Shown: piece after piece, positions 34,058-42,414 of the stretch | Layout of the letters: the number at the start of each line of letters is the position of its first letter | Position numbering within the stretch: position 1 is the stretch's first letter | Assembly (NCBI GenBank): GCA_021151615.1 | Contig: JAGKXA010000009.1 | Coordinates: forward strand, 1-45,306 | DNA: 45,306 nucleotides | Direction: 5' to 3' | From: Cellvibrionaceae bacterium | GTDB lineage: Bacteria; Pseudomonadota; Gammaproteobacteria; Pseudomonadales; Cellvibrionaceae | Notes under the pieces: model-generated | What the model was told of the DNA's origin: nothing | The model's database searches: none | Seen by the model: only the letters and a program-made list of their open reading frames with translations | Position numbers and translations under genes: made by a program

Positions 34058-37000
34058 ATGATTTCGCTAAATACGTCTACCCAATTGAGCCAGGTTGAGA
34101 ATCTGCACACTGACCTTTTGCAGCAGGGCGTCATGGTGGTAGATGACAGCAGCATGCACAGGTACAGCGCGCATTTGTGCTTGCGTGCGTTTGGCATTAA
34201 TCAAGTGTATGAAGCCGCCAATGGTAAATTGGCGCTGGAGCAATTGCACCAGTTGCACCACTTGCCGGCGGTTATGTTGCTGGATTTGGAAATGCCGGTG
34301 ATGGACGGCATTGAAGTTTTACAACAGTTGGCGCAATTGCCCAAGCGCCCGGCTGTGGTGCTGGCCAGCAGTTCCGATGAAGTCCTGATTAGTGCGGTGG
34401 CCACTATGGCCGAGGCACTGGGTATTCATTTATTGGGCTCGTTTCGCAAGCCGGTAAATCCGAGTGATCTCGCAAATGCATTGTCCAGTTATCACGCAGG
34501 TGCTTGTATGTTAGATGAGCACTCTGCGGCTGCCATTGAAACCACGGCCGAGCAATTAAAGCTTGCACTTGAACGAGCCAAAATCCAGGTGCACTACCAA
34601 CCCAAAATTAATTTGGAAACACTCAGCTTTGCCGGTGTTGAAGCTCTGGCCCGGTGGAAAAATCCGCAGGGCGACTGGATTCCACCCGGTGTGTTTATTC
34701 CGCTTGCAGAAGAGCATGGTTTAATTGGCGATTTAACTCTCTCAGTACTGGATCAAATCCTGATGGATATGAATGAGTGGTGGGAGCAGGGCCACTATGT
34801 CCCTGTAGCCATTAATCTCTCCGCTAAGTCCCTTGCTGAGTTTAATCTGGCGAATGAAATTATTCAGCGCGTAATTCGCCAGGGTATTCCCGCGCATTTT
34901 ATTACCTTTGAGATTACCGAAAGTGCGTTGGTGATAGATTTGCCCTCTGCACTGGCTACCATCAGCCGCCTGCGTTTGAAAGGCTTTGGGATTTCTATCG
35001 ATGATTACGGCACGGGCTTTTCCTCCATGCAACAATTATCGCGTTTTCCATTTTCCGAACTAAAAATTGACCGCTCTTTTGTTGGTGGCGCACCAGCGCG
35101 GCAATACTTGCGAAATATTTTGAAATCCGCCATCGATATGGGGCAGCGCTTGGGCATTACTACGGTTGCCGAAGGCGTGGAAACCGAAGCCGAGCTACAC
35201 TTGCTTAAAAGCCTGGGGTGTAAGCAGGCACAAGGGTTCCTGCTGGCGCGGCCTATGCCCGGGCGCATAATTCGCGAACATCTGCGGGCGTCCCTCGGTT
35301 CTTTTTCTGAATTGGTTAATATCTGGCAACAACAAAATATTGCCGCCATTCAAATGCTCGCCAATTCAACGCAGGGCAAACAATTATTACTACAAGTGCT
35401 ACGTGAAGAAGGTAGTAGTCCTGCAACGCATCAGGCATTACGTGACTGGTTATATCCGATTTTATTGGTAATGGGGTTTGATGGCTTTTCCGTAATTAAT
35501 GAGCAACGCATTATTGTTGCGGCAAGCTCCTCCAATTTTATTCGGCAATCCGTTCAGTTGCCTGAAACCATGGAGGTGTTAAACAAAGCCCTGGCAAACC
35601 AACCCGCTATTTCGCGCCCCGTTACGGCGGTGCGCCCAATTGAAGGGCCACGCGGCCAACAACCAGCCGGCACACTCATGCAGAATATGTGCGTGTCTTT
35701 AGTTGCACCGGGGGATTCGCAGGGCTTTTTTTGTTTGCGCTTTAATACCCAAACCAGCTTTTTTCCAATTTTCCTCAAAGGCTGGACTGGCCGCTCCGGC
35801 GATATTTACGCAATCGACCAATACGGAAAATTTATTACGCCTGCGCGTTTTGGTAGTAACGCCCAAGAGTTATTAACATTGGAGCAGCAGCGCGAAGCGC
35901 GCCTGGGCACACCGGTAAGCGTTCCAACCGACGATAACGGCAAGGCTCCGCTCACCGAGATGGCCGATTTCCTAATTAATCACGAAGCGAGCTTGGTACT
36001 TGTGGATTATCTGGACTATCGCGGTGTAGCGGTAGCCGGAGCAGGCCGTTGGATTCCGGAAATGGAATTGGGAGTAATAGTGGAGCAGGACCTGAACGAA
36101 GCTATGGCTCCCTATTATGCATCGCGCAATATTATTGTGAGTCTTACCGCGGGCGCTATGTCGCTCATTTTATTGCTCACCTTTAGTGCCCTGGCAAATC
36201 GGCGGCGTCTCGCGGTTCGCGAAGGACGCTTTCGCTCGCTGTTGGATAACCTGCCGCCGCCGGTACATATGTTATCCATCGACCATCATGTGATTGGTGC
36301 TAATCCCTCATTTTGCAAACTGGTAGGAATAGATAAAGCTGATTTACTCGGTCGTGATTTTAGTGAGCTACCGGTGCCCGCTTGGTTGCAATCATTGGTG
36401 GAAGACGAATTGAATTGCTCCCCGGAGTCCTGTCGACGCGATGAAACCGTTGCGTTAAAAAATCAGGACGGCGAGGCGCGCTATTTTCGTATTGTGCGTT
36501 TTCCGGTTGAGTACTCACGCAATCAGCGTCCCCAGGCTTTTGCCAGTGTTTGGGTGGATTACACCGATCGGGTAGTGGCCAACCAGCAACTGGAAGTGGT
36601 GAATCAAAATTTGGAAGATCTGGTGAATGATCGTACCCGCGAATTAATTATTGCCAAAGATCAGGCGTTAGCGGCATCGCAAAGTAAAGCAGATTTTCTT
36701 GCCAATATGAGTCACGAAATTCGCACCCCCCTCAACGCTATTATTGGTTTGGCTCATGTGGCACTTACCAGCAACCCCGATACACGACAAAAAGTTTATC
36801 TGGAAAAAATTCGCGCTTCCGGCGAGCACCTGCTGGAAATTATTAACGATATTTTAAGTTTTTCGCGCATGGAGGCAGGCAAGCTGGAGTTGGATCACAG
36901 TGAATTCTTTGTTGACCAGTTGGTCGATAAAACGTTGGATCTTATTTGGGAAAAAGCCGCTGCAAAAAAACTGGAAGTCAACGTGGTAATAGATCCACGT

Positions 37001-38203
37001 ATTCCCAAAGTATTGATAGGGGATTCATTGCGCCTGGGGCAAATACTCATTAATTTTTGCGCAAATGCGGTGAAATTTACCGACGCCGGGTTTATAAGTA
37101 TCAGCGTAACCCAAGTGCGTGATTGGGAAGCAAAAGTGGAATTACTGTTTGAAGTAAAAGATAGCGGTATTGGTATAGCGCCTGAGAAAATTGAACAATT
37201 ATTTCAGCCATTTCAGCAGGTAGATGCTTCCAGTGCCCGCCGTTTTGAAGGCACAGGATTGGGGCTTTCTATTTGCAAAAATCTTGCAGAATTAATGGGT
37301 GGAAAGATCGATGTAAAAAGTGTTTTGGGGCAGGGTAGTAATTTTCGTTTGCGAGTGCAGCTGGAAAAATGTAAAGCGGCGAATGATCCATCGCAGGTAT
37401 TTGCTGTGCCGTCACAGTTGGAACCTGTGGTAAAAAATTATGTTCCGCTCAATTGCACCATATTGGTAGTGGAAGATAATCCGCTCAATCAGGAAATTAT
37501 CCTGTCATTACTGGATGCTATGGGCGCGCGCGCGCGCTGCGTTGATACAGGTGCGGCGGCAATAACTGCAGTGCAAAACGAAAATTTTGATTTGGTGCTG
37601 ATGGATATTCAATTGCCAGGAATGGACGGTGTTGAAGCTACTATGCGTATTCGTCAATCGGAAAAGGGAAAGCGTTTACCCATTATTGCCGTCACTGCCA
37701 ATGCTTTGCCGGGCGACAAAGAGTCTTACCTCGCGGCTGGTATGGACGACTACCTCTCAAAACCGGTTGATCCGCCTGAGTTATATAAATTGCTGGAACA
37801 GTGGGGGCACAGCTGTCGTTTGGCAGATACGGTTGTTCCTCCGGTGAGCCGGTTTGAATTTTTATTTAACGGCGGTATAGATACCGAGCGCGCATTGCAT
37901 CATTTAATGAATAATGAAGCTTTGTATAAGCGCTTGTTAGAGCGCTTTGCTCGCGAGCGCGCAGGATTTCCGGCGCAACTTGAAGAATTGCTGGCGAATG
38001 ATTTGCCCTCTGCGCTTAATCAGGTTCACTCACTGAAATCCCTTGCTGGCAGTTTGGGTATGCTGCAGCTCGAATCCATCGCCCTGCATCTGGAAGAACA
38101 ACTCCGCGCAGGCGCGCCGGAAATGCATCAAGTCGAAAAACTCAATGCAGAGTTATTGGCGATGGTGGAACTCGTGACTCTGGGTTTGGATTTGAAAAAC
38201 TAG
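34058..38203 (+). CDS. Giant phosphorelay protein: REC-EAL-Cache-PAS-kinase-REC-Hpt
   Basis: 1381-residue signalling protein. Order: receiver (about 20-145, Asp76 in LDLEMPVMDG); EAL phosphodiesterase (about 165-410) with EALARW (195-197), ESALVI, DDYGTGFSSM, KIDRSFV and AEGVETEAEL, so the c-di-GMP catalytic residues look present; a Cache-like sensor (about 425-690); one membrane helix (about 691-713); PAS (about 725-850); HisKA with SHEIRTPLN, His886; HATPase with DSGIGI and GTGLGLSI; receiver 2 (Asp1183 in MDIQLPGMDG); and Hpt with His1324 in VHSLKSLAGSLG. Three phosphorelay steps are in one chain and could feed the N-terminal receiver that controls EAL. ATG at 34058 is preferred by AAGAG upstream; an in-frame codon at 33983 would add 25 residues. 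The single helix conflicts with the expected topology. Confidence 0.93.
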   Translation: MISLNTSTQLSQVENLHTDLLQQGVMVVDDSSMHRYSAHLCLRAFGINQVYEAANGKLALEQLHQLHHLPAVMLLDLEMPVMDGIEVLQQLAQLPKRPAVVLASSSDEVLISAVATMAEALGIHLLGSFRKPVNPSDLANALSSYHAGACMLDEHSAAAIETTAEQLKLALERAKIQVHYQPKINLETLSFAGVEALARWKNPQGDWIPPGVFIPLAEEHGLIGDLTLSVLDQILMDMNEWWEQGHYVPVAINLSAKSLAEFNLANEIIQRVIRQGIPAHFITFEITESALVIDLPSALATISRLRLKGFGISIDDYGTGFSSMQQLSRFPFSELKIDRSFVGGAPARQYLRNILKSAIDMGQRLGITTVAEGVETEAELHLLKSLGCKQAQGFLLARPMPGRIIREHLRASLGSFSELVNIWQQQNIAAIQMLANSTQGKQLLLQVLREEGSSPATHQALRDWLYPILLVMGFDGFSVINEQRIIVAASSSNFIRQSVQLPETMEVLNKALANQPAISRPVTAVRPIEGPRGQQPAGTLMQNMCVSLVAPGDSQGFFCLRFNTQTSFFPIFLKGWTGRSGDIYAIDQYGKFITPARFGSNAQELLTLEQQREARLGTPVSVPTDDNGKAPLTEMADFLINHEASLVLVDYLDYRGVAVAGAGRWIPEMELGVIVEQDLNEAMAPYYASRNIIVSLTAGAMSLILLLTFSALANRRRLAVREGRFRSLLDNLPPPVHMLSIDHHVIGANPSFCKLVGIDKADLLGRDFSELPVPAWLQSLVEDELNCSPESCRRDETVALKNQDGEARYFRIVRFPVEYSRNQRPQAFASVWVDYTDRVVANQQLEVVNQNLEDLVNDRTRELIIAKDQALAASQSKADFLANMSHEIRTPLNAIIGLAHVALTSNPDTRQKVYLEKIRASGEHLLEIINDILSFSRMEAGKLELDHSEFFVDQLVDKTLDLIWEKAAAKKLEVNVVIDPRIPKVLIGDSLRLGQILINFCANAVKFTDAGFISISVTQVRDWEAKVELLFEVKDSGIGIAPEKIEQLFQPFQQVDASSARRFEGTGLGLSICKNLAELMGGKIDVKSVLGQGSNFRLRVQLEKCKAANDPSQVFAVPSQLEPVVKNYVPLNCTILVVEDNPLNQEIILSLLDAMGARARCVDTGAAAITAVQNENFDLVLMDIQLPGMDGVEATMRIRQSEKGKRLPIIAVTANALPGDKESYLAAGMDDYLSKPVDPPELYKLLEQWGHSCRLADTVVPPVSRFEFLFNGGIDTERALHHLMNNEALYKRLLERFARERAGFPAQLEELLANDLPSALNQVHSLKSLAGSLGMLQLESIALHLEEQLRAGAPEMHQVEKLNAELLAMVELVTLGLDLKN

Positions 38204-38889
38204 GAATCAATAAGTTTTCTAAACAATACTAAAAAGGTATAGCGGGTACTGGCTTCCGGGCTAACACTGGTGGGACTTTTGAGGGAGGTGCGCAGGGCCC
38301 GGTTAAAATCGCAATCGGCGCCGGTAATATAGGTCGCCAATTGCTTGCGCAGGCTGGAATGCTCTTGCGATAAATCGATGGGGCAATCTCTGTTGGCGGC
38401 GGCGGAAACACTGGCGAAGTCCAACCAATCCCGCTCGCAGATAATTATCACCAGACAGTTGGTTTGGTTATCACAAATTTCCCGATTCCAGTCTGAGCAA
38501 AGTTTCTCTAAATCTTCGGTGTGGTGAATGGTCTGGCCAAGGCTATCCAGTTCACTGGCAAATAGATCCAGTGGGTAATGAAATTTTATCTCTACCGAAT
38601 AGATGGGCGCTTTTATATCAAAGCCTCCCTCTGTAAGGGAAAATAGGCCGATATCGCGCCGACTCAGGTTGAGTGCTGATTTATCATTTGCCCGCACATA
38701 GCCTCTTGGGTATTCTGCGATAGCGACCGCGTCATTCAGGGTTTTATTTAAATTCCTTATGAGTAAATCCCTAATGTGCATTTCCTGTTTTAAATAGTAA
38801 AACTGTTCATTGATCTCAAACAAACCCCGTGAAAACGCCTGGCTGTTGATCAAATCGACAATGGCTTTATCAAAGTTTTCCATAATCAT
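38200..38889 (-). CDS. Hypothetical protein
   Basis: 229 residues, no family recognised. The chain is mixed alpha/beta and cytosolic, with no signal peptide or membrane helix. A segment IKAPIYSVEIKFHYPLDLF has the spacing of a PD-(D/E)xK nuclease strand (Glu-x-Lys), and a later NCLVIIICERDWLD is a buried strand, but this is too little to call a nuclease. Its TAG stop overlaps the TAG of the giant phosphorelay gene on the other strand in a shared CTAG. ATG at 38883 is an equally good start. No Shine-Dalgarno sequence is clear. Confidence 0.7.
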   Translation of the reverse strand: MIMENFDKAIVDLINSQAFSRGLFEINEQFYYLKQEMHIRDLLIRNLNKTLNDAVAIAEYPRGYVRANDKSALNLSRRDIGLFSLTEGGFDIKAPIYSVEIKFHYPLDLFASELDSLGQTIHHTEDLEKLCSDWNREICDNQTNCLVIIICERDWLDFASVSAAANRDCPIDLSQEHSSLRKQLATYITGADCDFNRALRTSLKSPTSVSPEASTRYTFLVLFRKLIDS

Positions 38890-38964
38890 GTGCGCGGTTT
38901 ATTGGCTTTATAATAGGGTGATTTGCTGACTCATCAGGTCTGTTTGATCGATTTTATAGCTTAG

Positions 38965-39009
38965 CATGTGACTGTAAATCATGTGACTATAAATCATGGG
39001 GCAGTAAAT
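38965..39009 (+). repeat. Three tandem 15-bp repeats
   Basis: CATGTGACTGTAAAT, CATGTGACTATAAAT and CATGGGGCAGTAAAT follow each other without gaps. They lie between the divergent hypothetical gene (start 38889) and the four-gene cluster starting at 39080, so they may be a binding array. Confidence 0.75.
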
Positions 39010-39079
39010 TACGGAGAATCCGGGGCAAACCTGACGACGGGTTACCATGAAAAAAATGGATATTTGGTAAACAAACGTG

Positions 39080-39847
39080 ATGTTATTGAAACTATTCCTG
39101 GTTCCACTCTTTATTGCGCTGGTTGCAGTCTCGGGCAGAGTTTGGGGCGCCGGTGTTGCCGGTTTGTTATCGGGCTTGCCAATTGTTGCTGCACCTATCC
39201 TGTGGTTTATTTATTGGGAGCACGGCCTGGATTTTGCCCGCGCCACGGCGGCGGCTACGGTGAGTGGCATTATTGCCTTATCAACCTTTTGTTTTAGTTA
39301 TGCATGGTTGTGCGGTCGCTATCAATGGCCCTTGGCGCTGTTATTTTCCATTACTGTTTATTTTGCAGTGGCGTTCTTCGTTGGCCAGTTGAGCTTACCG
39401 CTGGTTGGTTCGGTATGCGTGGCTCTTGGTGTGCTTTTGTTGCAAATTGTTTTTTCGCCTCGTCTGGGGCAGCAGCAGCTTGTAGCTGCTGCTTCGACAA
39501 GTGAAATTCTTTGCCGAATGGTGTTTGCCTTGTTATTAGTTGTCAGCGTGACACATTTTGCGGCCAGGCTTGGTCCCACGTATAGCGGGATATTTGCTGC
39601 ATTCCCCATTGCGGGCTCCACCATTGCGTTGTTTTCACACCGCAATCATTCGGCAGCCCACGCAATTAGATCGCTTAAATCGATGAAGCAGGGGTTAATC
39701 AGCATGCTAGTGTTTTTTTATATTGTTACTGTTGCAACCAGTAGCTTTGGATTTTCAACGGCGCTGTTGCTTGCAGCACTAACTGCATTGGTATTGCAAT
39801 TTGGAATCATTTTATACGCGAAATCGCTATCGGTGGGTAAGAGCTAA
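39080..39847 (+). CDS. Hypothetical polytopic membrane protein
   Basis: About 255 residues, almost entirely hydrophobic, with roughly eight membrane helices (for instance KLFLVPLFIALVAV, GLPIVAAPILWFIYW, LALLFSITVYFAVAFFVG and FALLLVVSVTHFAARLG). Small conserved-looking motifs GAGVAGLLSGLPIVAAP and TYSGIFAAFPIAGSTIAL form an inverted two-fold resemblance between its halves, as in many small transporters. No family is recognised. First of a four-gene run; its stop TAA shares a base with the next ATG (TAATG). Confidence 0.75.
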   Translation: MLLKLFLVPLFIALVAVSGRVWGAGVAGLLSGLPIVAAPILWFIYWEHGLDFARATAAATVSGIIALSTFCFSYAWLCGRYQWPLALLFSITVYFAVAFFVGQLSLPLVGSVCVALGVLLLQIVFSPRLGQQQLVAAASTSEILCRMVFALLLVVSVTHFAARLGPTYSGIFAAFPIAGSTIALFSHRNHSAAHAIRSLKSMKQGLISMLVFFYIVTVATSSFGFSTALLLAALTALVLQFGIILYAKSLSVGKS

Positions 39848-40242
39848 TGAATAACATATCCTTTGAAGATTCTTGGATATTTCTGGCAATGAAAAATGCC
39901 GAAAATGAAAGCCAGGATTATTACACCAGGTTGATTGTTTATTGCGATTATATTAATCACGCAATACCTGCCTATGGTGAGTTTATCGCGACTTATAATA
40001 AGTTGCTGTATATAAGCGCCATCAAAAATGAAGAAGGTATGGTGAAAATTTTAGAGTTTGGTAATGCTATTTATGAGGCTGCTTTAAAGAAGCGCGCACA
40101 GGATAGCCAGCCGTGGGAGCTTGTCGAGTTAATTTGTACGGAACTAAAGCCCTACAAACTTAAATCAGCTTGTCGCCAAGTGCCCTTATCGGCACAGGAA
40201 TACCTTGCTGCGATTGATCGATATAAAAATATTAATCTTTAA
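39847..40242 (+). CDS. Hypothetical protein
   Basis: 131-residue, mainly helical, soluble protein, acidic in its first half and with no signal peptide. Features seen are WIFLAMKNAENESQDYYTRL, IVYCDYINHAIPAYGEF and ELVELICTELKPYKLKSACR. I do not recognise the family. It overlaps the preceding membrane protein gene by one base, so coupling is likely. Confidence 0.65.
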   Translation: MNNISFEDSWIFLAMKNAENESQDYYTRLIVYCDYINHAIPAYGEFIATYNKLLYISAIKNEEGMVKILEFGNAIYEAALKKRAQDSQPWELVELICTELKPYKLKSACRQVPLSAQEYLAAIDRYKNINL

Positions 40243-40280
40243 TAGATTATGTTGTTATGTTCAACGGGGAATAAATAAAA

Positions 40281-40853
40281 ATGGATAAGTTTTTAGCATC
40301 TTCTGAATACATAGATTGGGATACGCCCGCCGTATTAGAAAAAGCGCAAGTGCTTGCAGGTGGAGCTGCAAATTCTAAGGATATTGCGCAGCGATGCTTT
40401 GAGTTCGTGCGCGATGAAATCAAACACAGTTGGGATTACCAGTTAAACCCGGTGACTTGCAAAGCATCGGATGTGCTTGCCCATGGAACAGGCTACTGTT
40501 ATGCAAAAAGCCATTTGCTTGCAGCGCTTTTGCGCGCGAATGGAATTCCAGCGGCGCTGTGCTATCAACGACTGACTATTACAGATAACCCACCATTTTG
40601 TTTGCATGGACTGAATGCTATATACCTTGAAGACTATGGCTGGTACCGTGTGGATGCGCGCGGTAACAAAACCGGTGTCAGCGCTAAGTTTTGCCCGCCC
40701 ATCGAAAAGTTGGCTTTTCCAATAGTCACACCGGGTGAAGCGAACTTTCCAGAGATTTTTGCTGAGCCGTTACCTGTTATTATCACCGCACTGACGAGTG
40801 CGCGCAGTTATCGGGATGTAGCCAATAACCTGCCAGATGCCGTTTCAATTTGA
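40281..40853 (+). CDS. Transglutaminase-like protein
   Basis: 190-residue soluble protein with a transglutaminase-like (papain-fold) core. The nucleophile is in GTGYCYAKSHLLAALLRANG, the histidine in FCLHGLNAIYLED and the aspartate in YRVDARGNK, so the Cys-His-Asp triad is intact. It could be a protease, amidase or crosslinker. No signal peptide, so it acts in the cytosol, unlike the TgpA-like protein in this window. GGGGA lies ten bases before the ATG. It is 38 bases after the preceding gene and 13 before the next. Confidence 0.85.
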   Translation: MDKFLASSEYIDWDTPAVLEKAQVLAGGAANSKDIAQRCFEFVRDEIKHSWDYQLNPVTCKASDVLAHGTGYCYAKSHLLAALLRANGIPAALCYQRLTITDNPPFCLHGLNAIYLEDYGWYRVDARGNKTGVSAKFCPPIEKLAFPIVTPGEANFPEIFAEPLPVIITALTSARSYRDVANNLPDAVSI

Positions 40854-40866
40854 GGAATTATCAACC

Positions 40867-41286
40867 ATGAATATTATCCCGAAAGTCGGAATCAACAATA
40901 TCAAGTTGGGTATGTCCAGAGCGGACGTGCAGAGTCTGTTGGGTGTGCCAGCGCATAAAGAAAATCTGGCGGAAGAAGAAATTTGGGAATTTGAAAACGG
41001 GTTGGAGTTTTCATTTCAACAGGAGGATAGCTATCGCTTAAGCTCGATCACCGTGATCGCTGAATCTGCCTTGCTGGATTCAAAACCCATCGTTGGTATC
41101 ACCGAAGAAGAATTGGAAGATATTTTTCCATCGTTCCAACTGGATGAAGACTTCAAGCAAGACGGCAAAAGTTACTACGCCGACGACCTGCAATTAATGG
41201 CCTGGGTGTTTGAGGGTGAAGTTTTTAACATCATTATTTTCCCGGAATACGATGAAGCGAGTGAATTGCCGGTGTGGCCGGAATAA
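40867..41286 (+). CDS. Hypothetical BLIP/SmpA-like small acidic protein
   Basis: 139-residue acidic soluble protein. The opening GINNIKLGMSRADVQSLLGV resembles the recurring start motif of SmpA/OmlA/BLIP-fold domains; the second half (IVGITEEELEDIFPSF...AWVFEGEVFNIIIF) seems to repeat the same plan, so it may be a tandem of two such units. Such folds bind proteins, and some act as inhibitors or immunity proteins; that role is only a guess here. ATG at 40867 has GAGG at 40852; an in-frame codon at 40837 would overlap the preceding gene. Confidence 0.68.
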   Translation: MNIIPKVGINNIKLGMSRADVQSLLGVPAHKENLAEEEIWEFENGLEFSFQQEDSYRLSSITVIAESALLDSKPIVGITEEELEDIFPSFQLDEDFKQDGKSYYADDLQLMAWVFEGEVFNIIIFPEYDEASELPVWPE

Positions 41287-41382
41287 TTTTTTATCACTTC
41301 CTTAAGTTCTTCTTGGCTTTGGTCGCTATACCGCTTTGGTACAATTTTAATCAGGCACAATTTTTAATCAGGGTTCATCGCC

Positions 41383-41745
41383 ATGCGCCACCAAAGCCGC
41401 TTGCAGTTTCGTTCTATTTTTCGGGTGAAAGTCAGCAACCCCAAAACCAATGCGCTTATTGGTTATGTAGGCGATGTTTCGGAGGGCGGGCTTAAGCTGT
41501 TGAGCGATACCCCTGTCGCGCAGGGCGCGCGTATGCCAATACGTTTGCGTATGCGCGTCAAAGAGGATGAGGTGCTGCAATTTGATCTGGATGTCACCTG
41601 CAAGTGGACCGGAAGCAACCCTAAAACCGGATATTTTGAAGCAGGCTTCATTTTGGAGCAGCCTTCAGCGGAATTCACCTTAATGGTAGAAAAGATGCGT
41701 GTGCAGCGAGGTGAGACTGAAAATGGCGATTATTCCCCGGCTTGA
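41383..41745 (+). CDS. PilZ domain protein (copy 1)
   Basis: 120-residue single-domain cyclic-di-GMP receptor of the PilZ family. The arginine motif is at the N-terminus (RHQSRLQFR, with R-x-x-x-R spacing) and the second motif is DVSEGG (D-x-S-x-x-G). Both are required for ligand binding and both are present. Closely similar to the next gene over the full length (shared LQFDLD.TCKW and GYFE.GF). It lies beside the flagellar export genes on the other strand. Confidence 0.92.
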   Translation: MRHQSRLQFRSIFRVKVSNPKTNALIGYVGDVSEGGLKLLSDTPVAQGARMPIRLRMRVKEDEVLQFDLDVTCKWTGSNPKTGYFEAGFILEQPSAEFTLMVEKMRVQRGETENGDYSPA

Positions 41746-41838
41746 TTCATAAGCTAAATTTTTCCCTTTATTAATCAGCTGCTTGGCTGAATATCTTTAT
41801 TTTTGTTTAGCCGGTCATTGCTAATAACTATTTCTGCA

Positions 41839-41869
41839 TTGACACGACAACTATTGTTGAGGGTATATT
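41839..41869 (+). promoter_or_regulatory. Candidate promoter upstream of the second PilZ gene
   Basis: TTGACA (41839-41844), 19-bp spacer and TATATT (41864-41869). The spacer holds the small inverted repeat CAAC-TATT-GTTG (41848-41859). Hexamers are good, but the spacer is longer than usual. Confidence 0.4.
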
Positions 41870-41985
41870 TTTTGCAAATTCGTTGTGCTTTAACCAGCTT
41901 TCACACAGGTGCAATCTATAAACGCTAACTTGCCCAATCTGTAATTATCTCGCCGCCCCGGCGTCCTTCATGGAGGTTGATCGCT

Positions 41986-42384
41986 ATGCGTCATCAAAAT
42001 CGTCAGCAATTTCGCTCTCTGTTTCAGGCAAAAGTCAGTAATTCCCGCAATGGTTCGTTAATTGGTTATGCGGTAGATGTTTCCGAATCCGGCCTTAAAG
42101 TGATTAGCGAGTCACCCTTTGTGACCCATGAGCGCCTGCATATGCTGATGCAGGTTCGAGAAAATGAGATCCTGCAGTTCGATCTGGACGCAACCTGCAA
42201 ATGGTCGGGAACCAGTGAGGACACCGGCTATTTTGAAGGTGGGTTTTGTTTGGATCACCCGCCAATTGCGTTTGCATCTATGGTGGAAGCATTGCGTAAC
42301 CACCACAATGAGCCGGGTCAGGATTCGCTACAAAAAATAAGCGCTGTGTCTGCGGACCCTTATCTCGCCAGCATGTCTGCGTAG
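41986..42384 (+). CDS. PilZ domain protein (copy 2)
   Basis: About 132-residue PilZ protein, paralogue of the preceding gene. RHQNRQQFR and DVSESG give both c-di-GMP motifs. The body matches copy 1 (LQFDLDATCKW, GYFEGGF) and it has a longer C-terminal tail (about 25 residues, Ser/Ala/Asp-rich). ATG at 41986 has GGAGG nine bases upstream; an in-frame TTG at 41977 is unlikely. Its own promoter-like sequence lies in the 240-bp gap. It converges on flhA with 16 bases between the stops. Confidence 0.92.
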   Translation: MRHQNRQQFRSLFQAKVSNSRNGSLIGYAVDVSESGLKVISESPFVTHERLHMLMQVRENEILQFDLDATCKWSGTSEDTGYFEGGFCLDHPPIAFASMVEALRNHHNEPGQDSLQKISAVSADPYLASMSA

Positions 42385-42388
42385 TAGT

Positions 42389-42414
42389 GGAGTATGGGCG
42401 TTAGCCCAAACTCC
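42389..42414. terminator. Hairpin overlapping the flhA stop codon
   Basis: GGAGT-A-TGGGC (42389-42399) pairs with GCCCA-A-ACTCC (42404-42414) with one A-A mismatch. It sits between converging pilZ and flhA and overlaps the flhA TAA. No T-run is seen. Confidence 0.4.

Noticed and set aside
38200..38889. Restriction endonuclease identity for the hypothetical protein
   Set aside because: Only one Glu-x-Lys strand resembles the PD-(D/E)xK core; no partner methylase or specificity gene is near.
38968..39297. 109-residue frame beginning in the 15-bp repeats
   Set aside because: The repeats give a peptide pattern, but the frame runs out of phase through the membrane protein gene and has no ribosome binding site.
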